From: Pithys albifrons albifrons
Taxonomy: Eukaryota > Chordata > Aves > Passeriformes > Thamnophilidae
Length of the DNA stretch: 64,000 bases
NCBI RefSeq assembly: GCF_047495875.1
Contig: NC_092471.1
Location: 6,221,001-6,285,000, forward strand
Reading direction: 5' to 3'
This document shows positions 35,601-50,600 of this stretch, piece by piece. The first letter of the stretch is position 1. Each line of letters starts with the position of its first letter. The notes under the pieces are model-generated. The model made no database searches. It worked only from the letters and a program-made list of their open reading frames with translations, and was not told the DNA's origin. The position numbers were made by a program, and so were the translations under genes.

Positions 35601-38600
35601 AACACGTGCGGCCCGTCCAGTTGGTGGCTCCTCGGCCAGAAAATCCACCGAGATCAAAATCACCATTATTCTCTCCTAAACACGGTGAAGTATTTTGAGT
35701 TTATGGTATTTTCAGCTGTAATTTTGCTTTGAGACAGGAAGAGTAAGGCTCAGGATGGTTTTGAGAAACCAACTAAACTTTGCTGGCAGATACAGAGTTG
35801 TTGTGTCATGTTAAATATATGATTTATTATCTTTCCAATTTTTGTGTTAGTCTTCCCATACCTGTGAGAAGAATGGGACTAGTTACTTCTTATTTATTTT
35901 CACTTCCAACTCAGTGAAAAAAGATCTGTAAGTAATGCATACCTCCAGTTCTGCTTTTCTAGCATCCTGCTGGGCTGGAAACTGGTGAATTAAGTACTAC
36001 AGGGAAAAAAGGGTAAGGTTTATAAATTTATTAGCATGCCTATTCTCTGTGGCTGTCTTGAGCTGGAACTGACACAGAGTTAGAGTGATGTTTGCAAAAG
36101 AGCTTGGAAAAATGAAGAGCTCAAATCTCATGAACAGAAATGAGCTGGATGCTTAACTTCCTTTGATTTCTTGAGGGTATCTTCTCTAAATCCCAGTTGT
36201 GGAATAATTAATGCCCATAAAGGTACAAATTCTCATTGAACTGAGGTCACTGAATGTTCTGCCCTAATTCTGGTAATGGGATGTGGCACCATGTTAGCTT
36301 TAAATGATAACATTAAAACCTTCATCCTTGACTGCCCTGTATATATCAGACAGAATTAAAAGAGATTCCAAAGTAGCATCCATGTATTTTAAACCAGGGA
36401 CATGCTCAGTTACGTGGAAATATTAAATTCCATGATCTTTCTACATAAAAGTAATTGAACATTTGTGTTTTAACTCAAAATTTTTATGATAAATGAACAA
36501 ATATTGGTTATGGAAAATTGTAGTAGATTTCCTACAACTGTAAAAGCATCTTCAGTTCAGGGAATGATTAATGCAAATAGCCAAGCTAGTGAGGGGATGG
36601 GAATGAAGCTAAATGCAGTAAGGGGAATTAAGCTACTCAAGACACAGGCCAGTGCAGCAAATAAATCCCAGATTTCCTCCTCCCAGGCTGATGCCACCTT
36701 CTCTAGCCCACACTGTGTTCTGAAGCCCTTTCCTCAATCAGGAAAAAAAAGCTCTGAGTCTTTAAACTGGAGCATTGCCCACTTTGTCTAACTCAGCTTT
36801 TCCACCTTTTTAGAAAAAGAAAAGGGTTAAAGACAAATTACTGACTTAAAGGGTAGGGTAAATGGTTAGCCACCCCTGTGGGATGTTGTGAGACCATCAG
36901 CACTCACCTGGACTTGCTTCATGCCTTCCTGGGATGATGCACATTTTTCTGACAAAGGCACTTAGTCACTTGCAAAGCACAGGTATCTTCCATTAATCCT
37001 CTTCCTCAAAGTGACTATCAGGTGTGCTGGAATGTGCATAGCCAGTGAGTGGGGAAAGACAAAAGGCTCCTCTTTGGATAGATCATGACAAGAGAGCTTT
37101 TTAATAAGGCCTCTGTTTGATACCAAAACATCAAAATGCTGCAGACCTGCTGGTGTGATGTGCAGTGTCAAAGGCACATGCTGGGCTCCATCGGGAGAGC
37201 TTTGAGATGGATGGGTTTTATGGTGTGGATTGAAACCAAAACAACTCTGAGCACATCGCTTTTGTCCTCTTTTTCTTTCTTTCTTTCTTGTATTTCTCCA
37301 CCACCCAACCCCCCTTCTTTTTCTGTCTGAGAACAGATGGTTCCTCTTTTATCTTTGCCCTGGGTTTGAAGCCTGTCTGAGAAATGTTCTAATTTTTAAG
37401 CAATTTTTTGGGGGTGGGAAAAAGAATACACCTATCCTGTCTTGAGCTGTGAAGTGTAGGGAGATGTGCTGAAGTGGTACAACAGCTGCAGCAGAACCCA
37501 AGTGCTGGAGTAAAGTCACTCTGCAACAGAAACTGGTGTCCCTCTCCCATCTGGCTTCATATCCGTGTTCCCTTCCTCCCAGTGGCCATCTCTAAGCAGG
37601 ACCACTGGCAAGTCCTCATTTCTTTTGGGTCTTCCTGTCTCTGGAAGGGATGATATGTGTAGGTGATGTTCCTTTCTGTAGTTTATTTTGCTTTATTGTT
37701 TTTGCTGTTGTCATTTCCTCAGGCTTCAGGGACTTTGATAGGTTTTGGTTACTGTGTTCACTTAATGGACATTTTGGTTTTTTTCTGATTACTTTTTACC
37801 TTAGGGCCTTTATGACCCTGTGACATGCTATTTGATATTAGTATTCTTTGGGATAAATACCTGTTGTTTTGTCAGTTTGCTATTGGTAGTAGGTAACTAA
37901 TTATTTAGTCTTAAAATGTATCCCGTTTTAATTCGTGACATATTAGTTTCTGTCTGTACATTCCTTCACTGTAGATGTACATTATGTAAATATGTTTTTT
38001 TTTCCCCAAGGTGTGGATTTTAATTCCAGTTTGAAATTTTCTTTTGATCTCTCTCTCCCTGGGAAGAAAACATCAAGAAAAACTCCAAGTTCTCGCAAGG
38101 TAAAAATTATTCGTGAAATCTGAGTTAGTTTTATTCACTGAAAAACTGAAACTCCTCTAAAAATCAATCACACTTCAGACTTGGAGATTCTTTTTATTTT
38201 TTTCCCACTTTAAAAAATATTTGAACAAACCCAAACTGTCTTACACCCAGGTGGTTTTGTTGGATTAGTCCAGCACCTGAGACCTATCATGGATTGATTT
38301 TCCAAGTCACAGATATCGATTTCCTGTGTGTTATTCTCTGAACCTGTTCTTTTCATAACAGAGTTGTGTGTTAGGAAATCTCCCCATGCACAGATATTCC
38401 CCCGTGGAAAATGTTCTCTGGTCTCTGCACCAATGAGTTATGTTACCAGTATTTTCAGATTTTATGTAGCAGAGTAATTTCTGGGAATATCTGGCCTCCC
38501 ATTATACAGAAGGATTTCTTAAAAGGAAGCATATTTATCCTTTTCCAAAGAGTTCCAGTGATGACATCAGTGACTGGGCTCCTCCTGCCTCCGCAGTGCC

Positions 38601-41600
38601 CTTCCTGCAGCAATTCCTGGTGTATCCCATTTCTCTTCCAGATCGAAGTAATGCATGACTATCAGGAAAAACGGAATTCCTTGCAGTATTTTATTTCAGA
38701 CAGTGATGACAGCTTAGATATACTAAAAGGGTAAGCTTTCACCCCATTTATATCCTTCAAAATGATGTGTATATCTGGCCAGTCCTTACCTCATCCCCTG
38801 TTCCTTCAACGTGACCCAGGTGTCATCTGTTGTGCTTTTACCAGTTGGTTGTTAATGAGGTCATGCTGTGCTCTGTGTTCTTTGAACTGCATTGCTTGCT
38901 TGTTGGGTTTTAATAGACATAAAAATCATGTGCTTCTATGTTTTTCCTATATTTTAGCCATGTCATAAATGAGCTTATAGAAACTGAGAGAGTGTACGTA
39001 GAGGAACTCTTCACTGTTTTGACGGTGAGTGACTTCTTGAGGTTGTTCCTGATGGTTCCCCAGTGACATGTACAAAAGAGCACCTGCCACTCTGGGGTGG
39101 GTTTCTACCAGACTGTCAGATCCTAAGCTAGTCATAAATGTTCAAGTTTTCCCCCTAGGTTTTCTTTGTTGGAGGCATCTGCAGGAACAGTTGGTGTCAG
39201 GATGAGCTTTTCATTTAAAATGAGGGAGAAGCCTTCTGTTTGTACACAAAAGCACTGGTAATTAGTCTTAGCAGTGCCTGGAAAAATGTACAGAAAGCTG
39301 CTTTGTTCAGCAGTTCCCTAATTTCTTTTACCTTTAGGAGACAAAAGAAAGAAACCTGTGTTTTACCCTTTTGAGGATTCTGTATCAATCCTGTGAAGTT
39401 CACGACCATCTAAAGCACATTTCTTTAGAAAGCAGATTATAATTTCTCATACTGCCATTTTAGACACTTCTGCTTTATTCCAAAATATCTCTTACTGATG
39501 GCCAAAACATGCTGGCTGTTAAATAGCTCTCCCCTCTTGCATTTCTTTCACCCAGGAGCAAGCAGGATATAAATCTGTTGAACTGCAATAGTTACACGTA
39601 ATTTCCCTGCACTGATTGGTTTTTTTGTAAAACCACACTCTGTATGATGAAGCAGTTGGCAGGTACACAAATTTATTACTGTGCACATCAGGTCTAGATA
39701 GAGAAAAATGGATAGATATACTTCAGTTTTCTGAAAATAACATTTCCTTTAAAAAGGGAAGCCTGCTTGCAGGTTTAAATACAAATGACTAATTTTCCAG
39801 ATACTTACCATCTACTGCATCCTCAATCAACTACAAAATGCCTGCTTAGTATGAGGAGTATTGATTCCAACCATAGTGAACGTGAGAGATTAATTTGGAA
39901 AGCCAAAGAAGATATGCTGTGCATACTGAATGTTTTTGCTGCTTGTGTTAAAAGGGCCTCAGTTCTGTGCAGGACCTTGGTGTCCAGCTTGAGCTGTAGC
40001 TTATGGCCTTCTGGAGGGCCTCTTTGCAGTGATGGTCCTGAACTCTGGCCATGCCCTCTCCATACACTGCAGTTAGGATATTTGTTGCATCTGGTGAATG
40101 ATTTTACATTGCAGTGATGGGATGTCACTTTGGGGAGCTTTGCATTGTTTCCTAGTTCCACCCAACAATTTGTAGTGCACTGGTGTCTCTTCCAGCTCCT
40201 CTCTGGTTTGGGAGCCTGTGATTTCAAGAGGCAGGTGGAGCCACAGAGCACAGGATTCCTGAGGCATTGAGGAGAGCAAGACCCTAGCACTCAGCATGTG
40301 TTGTGCAAGAGCAAAAAGTCCATTGATTTTGGCATTTAATCTCAAGCTGTCTCTGCTTTGTAACAAGCCACCTCCTGCACCAGTTCTGGTGAGGTTATGT
40401 GTAACTGCATACCCTTTACACACTGTCACTCCTGTGTCCCACAGCCATAGCAGCAGATGTGTTCTCCCCAAACAAGTATTCCTCCAGGACATCTTCTGCA
40501 GTCAGACCATAGTAAGAAGATGCCTGAATTTTGTCTTTGGTGAATTCGGAGCATCTCTGCAGTGCTGCCAGCCCCACAAGAGCTGTACCAAGCCATTCCC
40601 TGCTGGACTGCAACCCCACATGCCCAGGGGCTGAAAGACAGGGATTGAGAGACAAAAATAAGGAAATAAAGGGATTTTGCATTTTGAAGGAAAGCAGATT
40701 GTATTGAAAGTCTGTTCATGTCCCCTTTTTATCTGCCTTCGAAGAGATGCCAAGCCAAGGCCTTACCAACTGAGTGATGAGCCCTTTTTACATCCTGCAG
40801 GGCTACAGAGCTGAGATGGATAATCCTGCCATGCTCATCCTCCTGCCTCCTGTGCTGAGGAACAGGAAGGATGTCCTCTTCGGAAATATGCCTGAGATAT
40901 ACGACTTCCATAACAAGTATGATGCTGCTCTGTTCCCCTTTTTATTGGGCTGATTTCCTGTAACATGAAACACCCAAACCTTACCTTGCTCACTGCTGCA
41001 TTTTTGTCCCTTCTTCCATCTCTTGCAGAATTTTCCTGCACAGTTTGGAAAACTGCCTAGGAGCACCCGAGAGAGTGGGATGTTGTTTCCTAGACAGGGT
41101 GGGTGACTCATTTTCACATGTAAAGCAGACTCGAAGGCCAATGTTTCTGCTGATTTGTCACACTCTGCAACATCTCGGTTGTGTCAGTTCAGTAAGAGGC
41201 TCCTGATCTGCAGTACTGCCAGCCAAACCAGGAGCAGAAGTGCCTGGCCAGCAGCAGATGGGGCAGAGCAGCCGTTGTGATTCTGCTGCCATTCCCAGCA
41301 GTGCTTTTTTTACCCTGAGTGTGTCACTTTTAGATACTAAAGTTGGCAGCAGAGATAAAAGCAAAATAACAGTTTGGGTGTTTGTCTTATTTGGCTGCCC
41401 AGCAGGATTGGGTCCATGAGTGTGACTTGCCTTTTGGCTTCCCTTACAGAGAGAGGATTTCCAGATGTATGAGAAGTATTGCCAGAACAAGCCCCGGTCA
41501 GAGTCCCTATGGAGGCAGTGCTCTGAAAGCACCTTCTTCCAGGTGAGCTGTTTGTTCTACAGGGGAAGGCATCGTCCTGAAACACTCCCTTGTCATAAAC

Positions 41601-44600
41601 ACACTCCTCAACATCCCACAGTTTTGTTGCATTCTGTTTACTGTTGCATGGAAGCCTCACAAAAATAGATATTGGGGTTTCTTATATACAAGGAGTGTAA
41701 GGCAGATCCATCCATTATATTATTTCACATGTTATAAAATTTTTGTATATACAACATTTTGACGTGAGATCTTCAAAGTCATCAAACCCCACAGTCACAC
41801 TGTTAGAATAACTACTTATACTTGATGCAAAACTTACTTTGTCTGAATTCTGTGTTCCAGGAATGCCAAAGAAAATTAGAACACAAACTCGGGCTGGATT
41901 CCTATTTACTCAAACCAGTGCAGCGCCTGACAAAATATCAGTTACTTCTGAAGGTATTTCATATTCTGCTTTGAAAGGACATCTGCAGTTAGATTAAATT
42001 TGTTTTTCAATTAAAGGTTACCTGTAAATCAGCATCAAGCTTTGGATGACATATTGCTTATCTTGGCCTTCTGAAGTGACTTTCAGTGAAGATAAATATT
42101 CGTGTACCTGAAAAAGGAACAAGTGTTTTAACAAGCTGTTTTTTAAGGAGAGAAAAACTGTTTGAATCTGTTCAGAGATGTGAAATGACAAATGCACTTC
42201 GAAGAAAACTGAACCAGACGTGATCATGAGAATATGATGAATGAAATACATTATATTGATGCATCTCTTCTCCTCAGGTGTTTACAGTGCCTGTAATCTT
42301 TAAGGCATTTATTCTTGAGCCCCCCATCTGAGGCAGGGCAGTGCTGTTATTCTCAGCCTGTAAGGTGGGAATAGTACTGGGTAGTAGCTTCTGAACTCTA
42401 CCTTCTAGCCTTCTTAATGAGTACACATGCAGCTCTAAGTGGACACAGGAGACTTGAAATTAAATTAATTTTATCTCAATTGTAAAATTATGTCTTCCAT
42501 TTATTGACTTGAAGACTCTGGATTTTTAAAATTCTGTTCGTTGTGTCTGCCAGTCTGAAGAGAATCATCTGCTGCAGCCTCATTTGAGGGCTTATAAGTC
42601 ATATGGGCAACTAATGGAAAACCTGAGCCTTATTTCCTGTTTCTTACCAAGCAGGAAAACATAACCAAAAGAAATCTGATGAGTGTGATGCTGCTCTAAA
42701 AGCTGACACTATATATAAGGAAACTCAGAAAAAATGGGCCATCCTTCAGTGATCTGTTGCACACTTCATACTGGCTGTGGTTTAGAGGGAGTCTCTTTTC
42801 TAGTGACATTTGAAAAGAGAAACTCAGTGTAAATTGCTGAGCACTGGAAACTTTGAGTGAGATGGAAAAATCTGCTTTGTTCAAGTGCAAATGCATACTC
42901 TTCCCTTTCTATTTCCAGGAGCTGCTAAAGTACAGCACGAGCTGTGATGGAGTTCAGGAACTTCAAGAAGCTCTGGTTGCAATGTTGGATTTGCTAAAGT
43001 CAGTCAACGACTCTATGCATCAGATTTCAATAACAGGATATGATGTGAGTAGATTGGGTAATGAGAGCCCTTGCACAAGGCTGGGTGGTGCATTGGGAAT
43101 GGATAGTGTCTCAGAAGGTATGAGCTGAAAACTATCCTAGAACAGCTACAAAGTGAATGGGATCAGGAAGCTCTTACAGGTGACATCTGATGTCAGAGTT
43201 TTGGAAAATATCCACATCTAAGGGACCTATCCAGAGTTGCACAGTGCCCACACTTGCCACCTTGTGGTTTTCCAGAGTATTTTTCCAGCGTGTGGCTTAG
43301 TGTTCTCATAGCTGACCTAATAATTCACCTGGGATGTCTTCATAGCCTTTCACATTCAACTTTTAACTAACTGCTCTCTGAAGCTGATTTTGATCCTTTC
43401 CTATGGAAGTGGTTTTCTTTCCTGGAGCTTCAGGGAAGGGTGAGGGATTGGCTTTCAAAGCCGCTTGTCCCAGTCCTGGCCTTCTGGAAAATTACATCTT
43501 CTGACACCTTAATTCAGGTTCAAATCTCCTCTGCCCTCTCCCACTGAAGCAGCCAGAGCCCTTGACCTGATCTTCCACAGGAGCTTTTCCTATCTTCTTA
43601 GTTCTTCCAGTAGCTGACTTTATAGACTAGCTGCAAGTCCAAGACCTCTGCTTCCCTCCTAGCACCATGCCACCACTCCTAAAAGATCATCTGATCTTTC
43701 CAGGAAGACCTATACTTAGAAGGACGTGCCTTGGAACAGAGCTGGCCCTGTTACCCATCATTGTTTGGAGAGCACTCTTACATTTTAATTGATGTCTTTT
43801 TCTTTCTTTTTTTATTTCTCCTGCCCTCACCAGGGTGACCTGAGCGAGCTGGGGAAAGTATTGATGCAGGGATCTTTCAGCGTTTGGACAGGACACCGAA
43901 AAGGTCCAACAAAAATGAAGGATCTTGCCAGGTTCAAGCCAATGCAGAGGCATCTGTTTCTGTATGAGAAAGCCTTGGTCTTCTGCAAGAAGCGAGAGGA
44001 GCATGGAGATGGATATGACAAAACCTCATCTTACAGTTTTAAGCATTTTTTGAAAGTAAGGGCACATTCCTTTTACATTGCCATGTATATTGTAGACCAA
44101 TAATTCTGCAGACCCAGGCTATTTTTCCTCTGACACAGGTGATTGTTTTCTGCTATCAAGGGCTGTAATGCCCCATAGGGATGTACTATGCCCACAAAAG
44201 TTTGTTGGTTGTATAAGCTCTGAGAACTCCCACAGCTGAGGCAGCAGCTGAGAGAGCCCGTGGACTTTGAGTCACGTATGTGATGGCATGTGGGAAATGG
44301 AGCTATGGGCAAGTTCTGGGGGTACAAATGTGCCTGCTGCCCTCCCCTAGTCCACTTTCTGGGAGTGTGGGTGAGGCAATGAAAGTGGGGAGACCTTTTG
44401 CATCTTTTCCAGCCCACCTGGGAGAGCAAGTGGGCTCCTCATGCTCCAAAGAGGCCCCTTGGGCAGGAATCTGCCTGACTGCTCCTGAGCTCTATTTCAC
44501 AGCCAGGCAGGAGGATGCAGTGATAACTCTTCTTCCTCCCTCATTGCCTTTCTCCTTCACCAGGCTCTAACTGCAGCTAAAAGGACAATTATCAGGTTAC

Positions 44601-47600
44601 AAGAGTAGCCTATGGCAAAATATGAGGGACATAAACTACAGTCCCAAGCCTCTAAACGCAAACTATTATCAATAACGTTACCAGACTGCTCTTCTAAAAG
44701 AGACCTTCTGGCATACTGCATGCAATGAGCACTTCTAAGGTCAGCATTTTGTCTCAGTACTCTGAATTGTTTTTCTTAATAAATAAAAATTCAATATGGA
44801 TATACCTTAGAAAGGAAAAAAAAGGGCAGTTGGAGGCAGAGCAGATCCTTGCTGCAGGTCCCTGATCTCAGTGTGGTCTGGGGAGGCAGATGCCACCAGT
44901 ACTCAGAAAACAAAATAATAGTAGATAAGTCTGTTCAGCTCCAGTGCACATTACAAATTGTGTATTAAAGGCAAATCTCAAGCCATATGTTTAGGTACTT
45001 AATGTTTTCCCCAAACAGCATAATTTTATTTCTGGAGAGCTTGTTTTCCCTGCAGTACTTTTTTTACCATACATGCTTTTGAAAGAACTGGTGGGGGAAA
45101 ATCCAGCTCAGAGGCGAAAATCCTGTGCTTAGGAGTCCAGGCAATGTGTCCAGGGTTTTACTTTGCCTTAAGAGAGTTTATTTTTCAGTTGTTTGTGTTG
45201 ACACACTGAGAGGCTGGAGTTAAGAGCATCCATGGATGTGACAGGATTACATCTGCACATATATGTTTTGAGAATTGCTGTACTGAGGGGGAAATTATGT
45301 TTTTGGAGCTTGACATTTTTTTGATGCATGATCATAGAATCACAGAATCATTGAGGTTGGAAAAGGCCTCTGAGATCATCAAACCAGCACTGCCAGGTCC
45401 ACCCCTAAACCATATCCCTAAGTATCAGAAAATTATTTTTCTTTGCAACAATGTTTTTTTGCCGTTCAGAATTGAAACAAGCTGTCAGGTAGAAGCTGTG
45501 TAATGGAGCATCTATAAAAAAACAAAAGAACCCCTCAGGATAATATTTTGCATACTGTGTAAAATATCCAGTGGTAAATACCTCTTCAGTTGAGATTCAG
45601 TAGCTTAGAGGATGCAGGTTACTGCAGGTAAATCAGCCTGTCTGGTACCCTGTGGAAGCCAATGCAGATGAACACCATCCCAGAGCTTTGTACTAACCTG
45701 CTTCACTCTGCATTGCAGCAATTCAACAGCTGAGAGACAGTAAATCCTGGTCAGAGGGAGGAAATAGAATTTCAAAATCCACTGACATGAATGAACAGAC
45801 CTTAAATCTGTCTATTCCTAGCACTTTTTCTTCACATCATCATACTAGATAATCTAAAATTTCTAATATCTTGATGCCTGAGCAGTGTTGGGAGGCTCTG
45901 TATAAATTGCTAAGATAAACAAGATGCATAGAACTGGGTACTGCAGCAACTGGATGAGGTGCTCTCTAGGCTGCCCTTTCAACAAGTGTTGATATATTTT
46001 AGGTTTTGAGGTTTTTAAGTTGTCATAAAATCAGAATGGAGCCTCATCCAGCTTTCTGAGAGATCATGGCATCTTGATAGGACAAAGGGAAATGGCCTCA
46101 AGTTGCATCAGGAAGGTTCAGGTTGGATATTAGGTAAAATCTCTCCATTGAAAAAATAGTCAGGCATTGGAACAGGCTACCCAGGGCAGTTGTGGAGTCA
46201 CCATCCCTGGAGGGATTTTAAAGATGTATGGATGTGGCACTTGAGGACAGTGTTTAGTGGTTGACTTGGCAGTGCTGGGGAATGGCTGGACTTCATGTTC
46301 TTTGAGGTCTTTTCCAATCTGAATGTTTCTGATTCTAAGAGCAATTTGCTTCTTGTTTCCTGAGACTATTCATAGTCACTGAAAATGGGCACCAGCATTT
46401 GAAAAAGTTGAAACAGAACATTTGTTCATGTGACCTAATCTGTAAATCATCACAGTCTTTCAGACCAAAAGCTCTGAGGATGCACATATTATCAAGGAGG
46501 AACAGCAATGTTAAACAGATGTTATTTCTAAGGCTTGATTTGTGTTTATACTGGATTTATCTAATCCAGTCTGTGTGAATAATTTATGATAGATGATACC
46601 ATTATTATTACATCTGTTTCAAAACACACAAGACTTATTTTTGACCATCCTTTATTCAGTGATAAATTGCCAGCAAATTCCGCTTCAAGTGAGAGGATGG
46701 GTTTTGTGATATCAGGTATTAAAGCATTTTTCATCTTCATGGCGTGCTCAGCAAGGGGGTCAGAGGTCTGCTGTTGCTGAAGAGCTTCTTGGTCTCTAAT
46801 CACAGTTTGAGCTACTCGTTCAGGTGGGTCACAATGTGCAGATCCTGAATGATTTGGTATTTTCATCCAATTTATCAAAAGTGGTTGGTGATAATGGGTA
46901 CCCAGGTACAGCAGCATTCAGCTTCCAGCCTGTGTACATCCTGAAAGCCATGTTTGTGTCAGCTCAGGCTGTATATCCAAAAATTTACCTTTGTTTTGGA
47001 AACCTTAGGGTGGTGTCACAACTACAGGGATGGTCAGGGACCAGAAGATATTGAACTGAAACTCCTAGAGGAGCTAAAGGCTTCACAAATGGGTTTTAAA
47101 TATCACTGAAAGAAGAAAACAGAGTTTAATGAGTAAACTAAGAATAATATGACAGAAACATGCCATGTATTTATAAAGCCTCATATACCTCATCTGAAAA
47201 ATTTCATGCTAAAAGAGATATGATATAATGCTTCAGTTAGTTCCAGTGATTCCCAAATGAAAAGTTCCCTAAGGTCCATTGATTAGTTTTGGAAAGCTAA
47301 TCCAAATGCAGCAAGCTGACAGAAAGTTGGGGGGATAAGTCACTTAATGACTTTCAGTTGCTACTTAAATTAAAATTGATGAAATGTGTTAAATTGGGTG
47401 AAAACAGGTTTAACATGCTCCCAAAAGGCTGGATTCCTAGGGGAGAGGGTGAGATTTGTAGTGTGCTTATTTTTTTTGTTTCTTTTGGATTTGCAGATGA
47501 ATGCAGTTGGAATAACTGAGAATGTGAAAGGAGATCATCGAAAATTTGAAATCTGGTACAGTGGGCGAGAAGAGGTCTATGTTGTGCAGGTTTGTAGCTT

Positions 47601-50600
47601 CAGAAATATGGGTATTTGTCCATCCTCACAGCAGTGTTAAGAATGTGTCCCATTGATCTTTATGGGCTTATCAGACATTTGACTTGCATTTCTTCTCTCT
47701 CTTTGCCCATATCAGTCCTCACAGAGCTGTCCCAGAGGCTGGTGCTTGGTGTCCAGTCCAAAACTATAGAAGTCACTTAAATATAGAGACAGAATTGCCC
47801 CTTGGAGCAATTTATTCCAGATGAAATCTCTAGTAGACCTGTAGTTAAAAAAAGGTTTTATTGTACTTAATACCTTATTTGAGTGGAGCTGGAAACGGTT
47901 TGATGGACACAGGCCACGTGCTCCTGCACAATTAGATGTCAGAACTGCTCCTAGAAAAAAGGCTAAGCCTCTGTCCCGTTATTTCCAGTAGCCTTTTCAC
48001 CCATCTACAGATTAGTAGCTCCACTGACCTGATTCCTTCTTGATTTTTTTTTCTATTTGTGGCATCTTGAATTGAAATTTCTGATGAAGAAATGTTTGCC
48101 TAACAGGTTGTTCAGAGAAAAACTCATTATGAGTATATTGTCAATTGATTTTTTTAATTAGACTTCTGCCTAGCTTTTTTCCTCCACTTTATGATACAGT
48201 AGCCAAGTTAAATTCATAAAATAAGTGTATGTAGTCAAGTATACATATATTTAAAAGGCAGTTTTGACCCTTCAGGTATTTTGTAAAAGGTATTTAGGTA
48301 TTTTGTAAAAGAGATAAAATGCATGCACACGTATGCTTTTGGTTGCATTCCTTGCATTGTAGTGATAGCTCTACAATTTCCACCATGTTTTGCCTGAAGG
48401 TAATGGGAATCATCAATTTTAAAAGATCAAGAGTCTAAAATTTAGCACTGGCTTTGGAAAAAGAAGGATTTCAGAGAATTACAACATAGAAAAGTAAGGT
48501 TTGATTCATAAATTACAATGGAACAATGGATGATTCTTAATTCAACATTCAGATAGTTTTCTCTTCTTCCAGGCCCAAACAGTAGATCTGAAGATGGCAT
48601 GGTTGAATGAAATAAGAAAAATTTTGTTCAAGCAGCAGGAGCTTATAAAAGGTACATTCGACCAATTTCTCTGTGGTATTCAGTCTGCAGCAGAACCTTT
48701 CCTATTTTCACATTGCTAATCTTTAAATCCACTAATTCTCACTAGGTAATTGATTTTTTAGTAGCCTGGCAGCAAAATATTGCAGTGAGGCCTTACATTA
48801 CAAGGAAATAACAACTTGGAGCAATAAAGACCAGGTGCTTATATGAAAAAGAATTACAGAAGTACATTTGTTTAGTCATCATTACCCTGGGAATTACTTC
48901 ACATTTGTTATCATATGTTTAATTCAACAAGATACGTAACAGACACCTAATTTTAAGCATATTATGGTCTTCAGTAGCATGCTCAATATTGGATTTGTGC
49001 TAACATGCCATCTTAATCATAGCTAAGCCTGTGCTTTGCAAAAGTCCATAGGTCTGTTTTTCTCTGAAGAGAAATCAATAGGGTTGTACAAAAGGTGTAA
49101 TTTTTAAAGTAATGCTTCAAGTGTGACAGTTACTAATAAAAAATGGATTTTAAGCTGGTGTTTGACCTCCCTGCAGTAGAGAAGCAACAGCCCGGCTCAG
49201 GCATGGACCAGATCCCACTCTCCTCCCAGCTAAGTGATCGGTGAGTACCCGGAGCTGGGCTGGGGGCTCTCTGGGGTACCCATCTGCGCCCTATTTCTGT
49301 GTGAGGCTGCTGGGGAGGGGACAGGAGGGATGTGCTACTACTCACCCTTTGGTGGCAGTGGTCAGGGGACAGGGTCTGTGAGGAGATCAAAAACAGTGCT
49401 CAAAATCAGGGGTAGAGATACTGCAGCAACTTTATATCTCATCCCCAAAAAATTCAAACCAGGTCCTGAAGTCCTTAACCCTTATAGGAACACACATTAA
49501 GAGGTACCAGTATTATTTCTGACTTTATTTTACAAAACCTCATGGAGTTTGTGTTCATTCATAAAATGTAAGTAAGATTGATTTCTTTATCTTTTTAATC
49601 ATTCAGGAAGCAGCAAAGAGCCTCCATAAGCTCAGAAGAGAATGACTCAGAGCGCACCAGCCCGGTGATGTTGGACAGTGGGCTCGTGTCCCCCCAGAAC
49701 AAGCCCCACCGAAGTACAGACCCTTCCCCTCCCTTTGGGGCATGCTTTGTGGGTGCTGAAGGACCCCCAACCTGAGCTGCACATTGTCTTGCAGGCTGGC
49801 CAGGAATGTCTCAGTCTTTGGAAATCTGTGAGGGGCTGGAGGAGTGGTCAGGTAACCAGTACCTCTCCAACTGCTCAGACACCGAAGAGGAGGATGGGAA
49901 CCAACTGGTTAGTAGATCTGCAGTAGTCTCAAAGCTTGAAGTGCTGCCATTTTTGGTCATCTTGCCTTGTTTGGCTTCACTGGATAATGGATGTATCTTG
50001 TCTATGTCTCTCAGAATTTCCATATCTCAATTTGGGGAATGAGGAGATGTCTCAGCCACAGTTTCTTGAAATAATTTTAATTAAGGTAGCTGGTATGGCT
50101 CTGTCACATTCCCTGTGGCAGTCAGAAGTAACAACTGCTTGATATGAAATGCAGCTAAATAAGATAAAGTTTTTTCCTACCACAGTCTCCAGGAAAATAC
50201 ACAGCCCTTGCAGACTGTAAGAGGAGAGGATCAGAGGACCTGCTGGTGAAAAACGGGGATGAAATTCAGCTCTTGCATGAAGATGGTGAGGGACAGTGGT
50301 AGGTATTTTAGGATTACTTTGTCTTATCTCTAAGAGCCTGCAAGGCACTCCCCTGAAATGTCAGTTGCCTGGTGAGACACCCATTGCAGCTTCTGATTAA
50401 GTTTTAGACTATTCCAGAAAGCTGGAGAATTCATTCCCTTGCCAGGACTAGGCATACGCACTGGTTTGGCCTGGGAAAACATGTCAGGAGTTCCCTTGCC
50501 ATGGGACTCTGGGAGAGGTGGGTTTTACCAACATCTTCACAGCCCCTCTTGCCACTCTTCTCCCACTGCAGATGGTGCCTTGAGTGTGAGCCCTTTGCAC

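Larger units (their letters stand above)
44056..47496 (+). other. MCF2 intron between exons 21 and 22
   Basis: 3.4 kb, splitting the PH domain. It contains two CR1 fragments in opposite directions (45329 and 46040). Confidence 0.75.

Noticed and set aside
49133..49390. Minus-strand 85-codon frame over exon 24
   Set aside because: Shadow of a supported MCF2 exon with no domain of its own.
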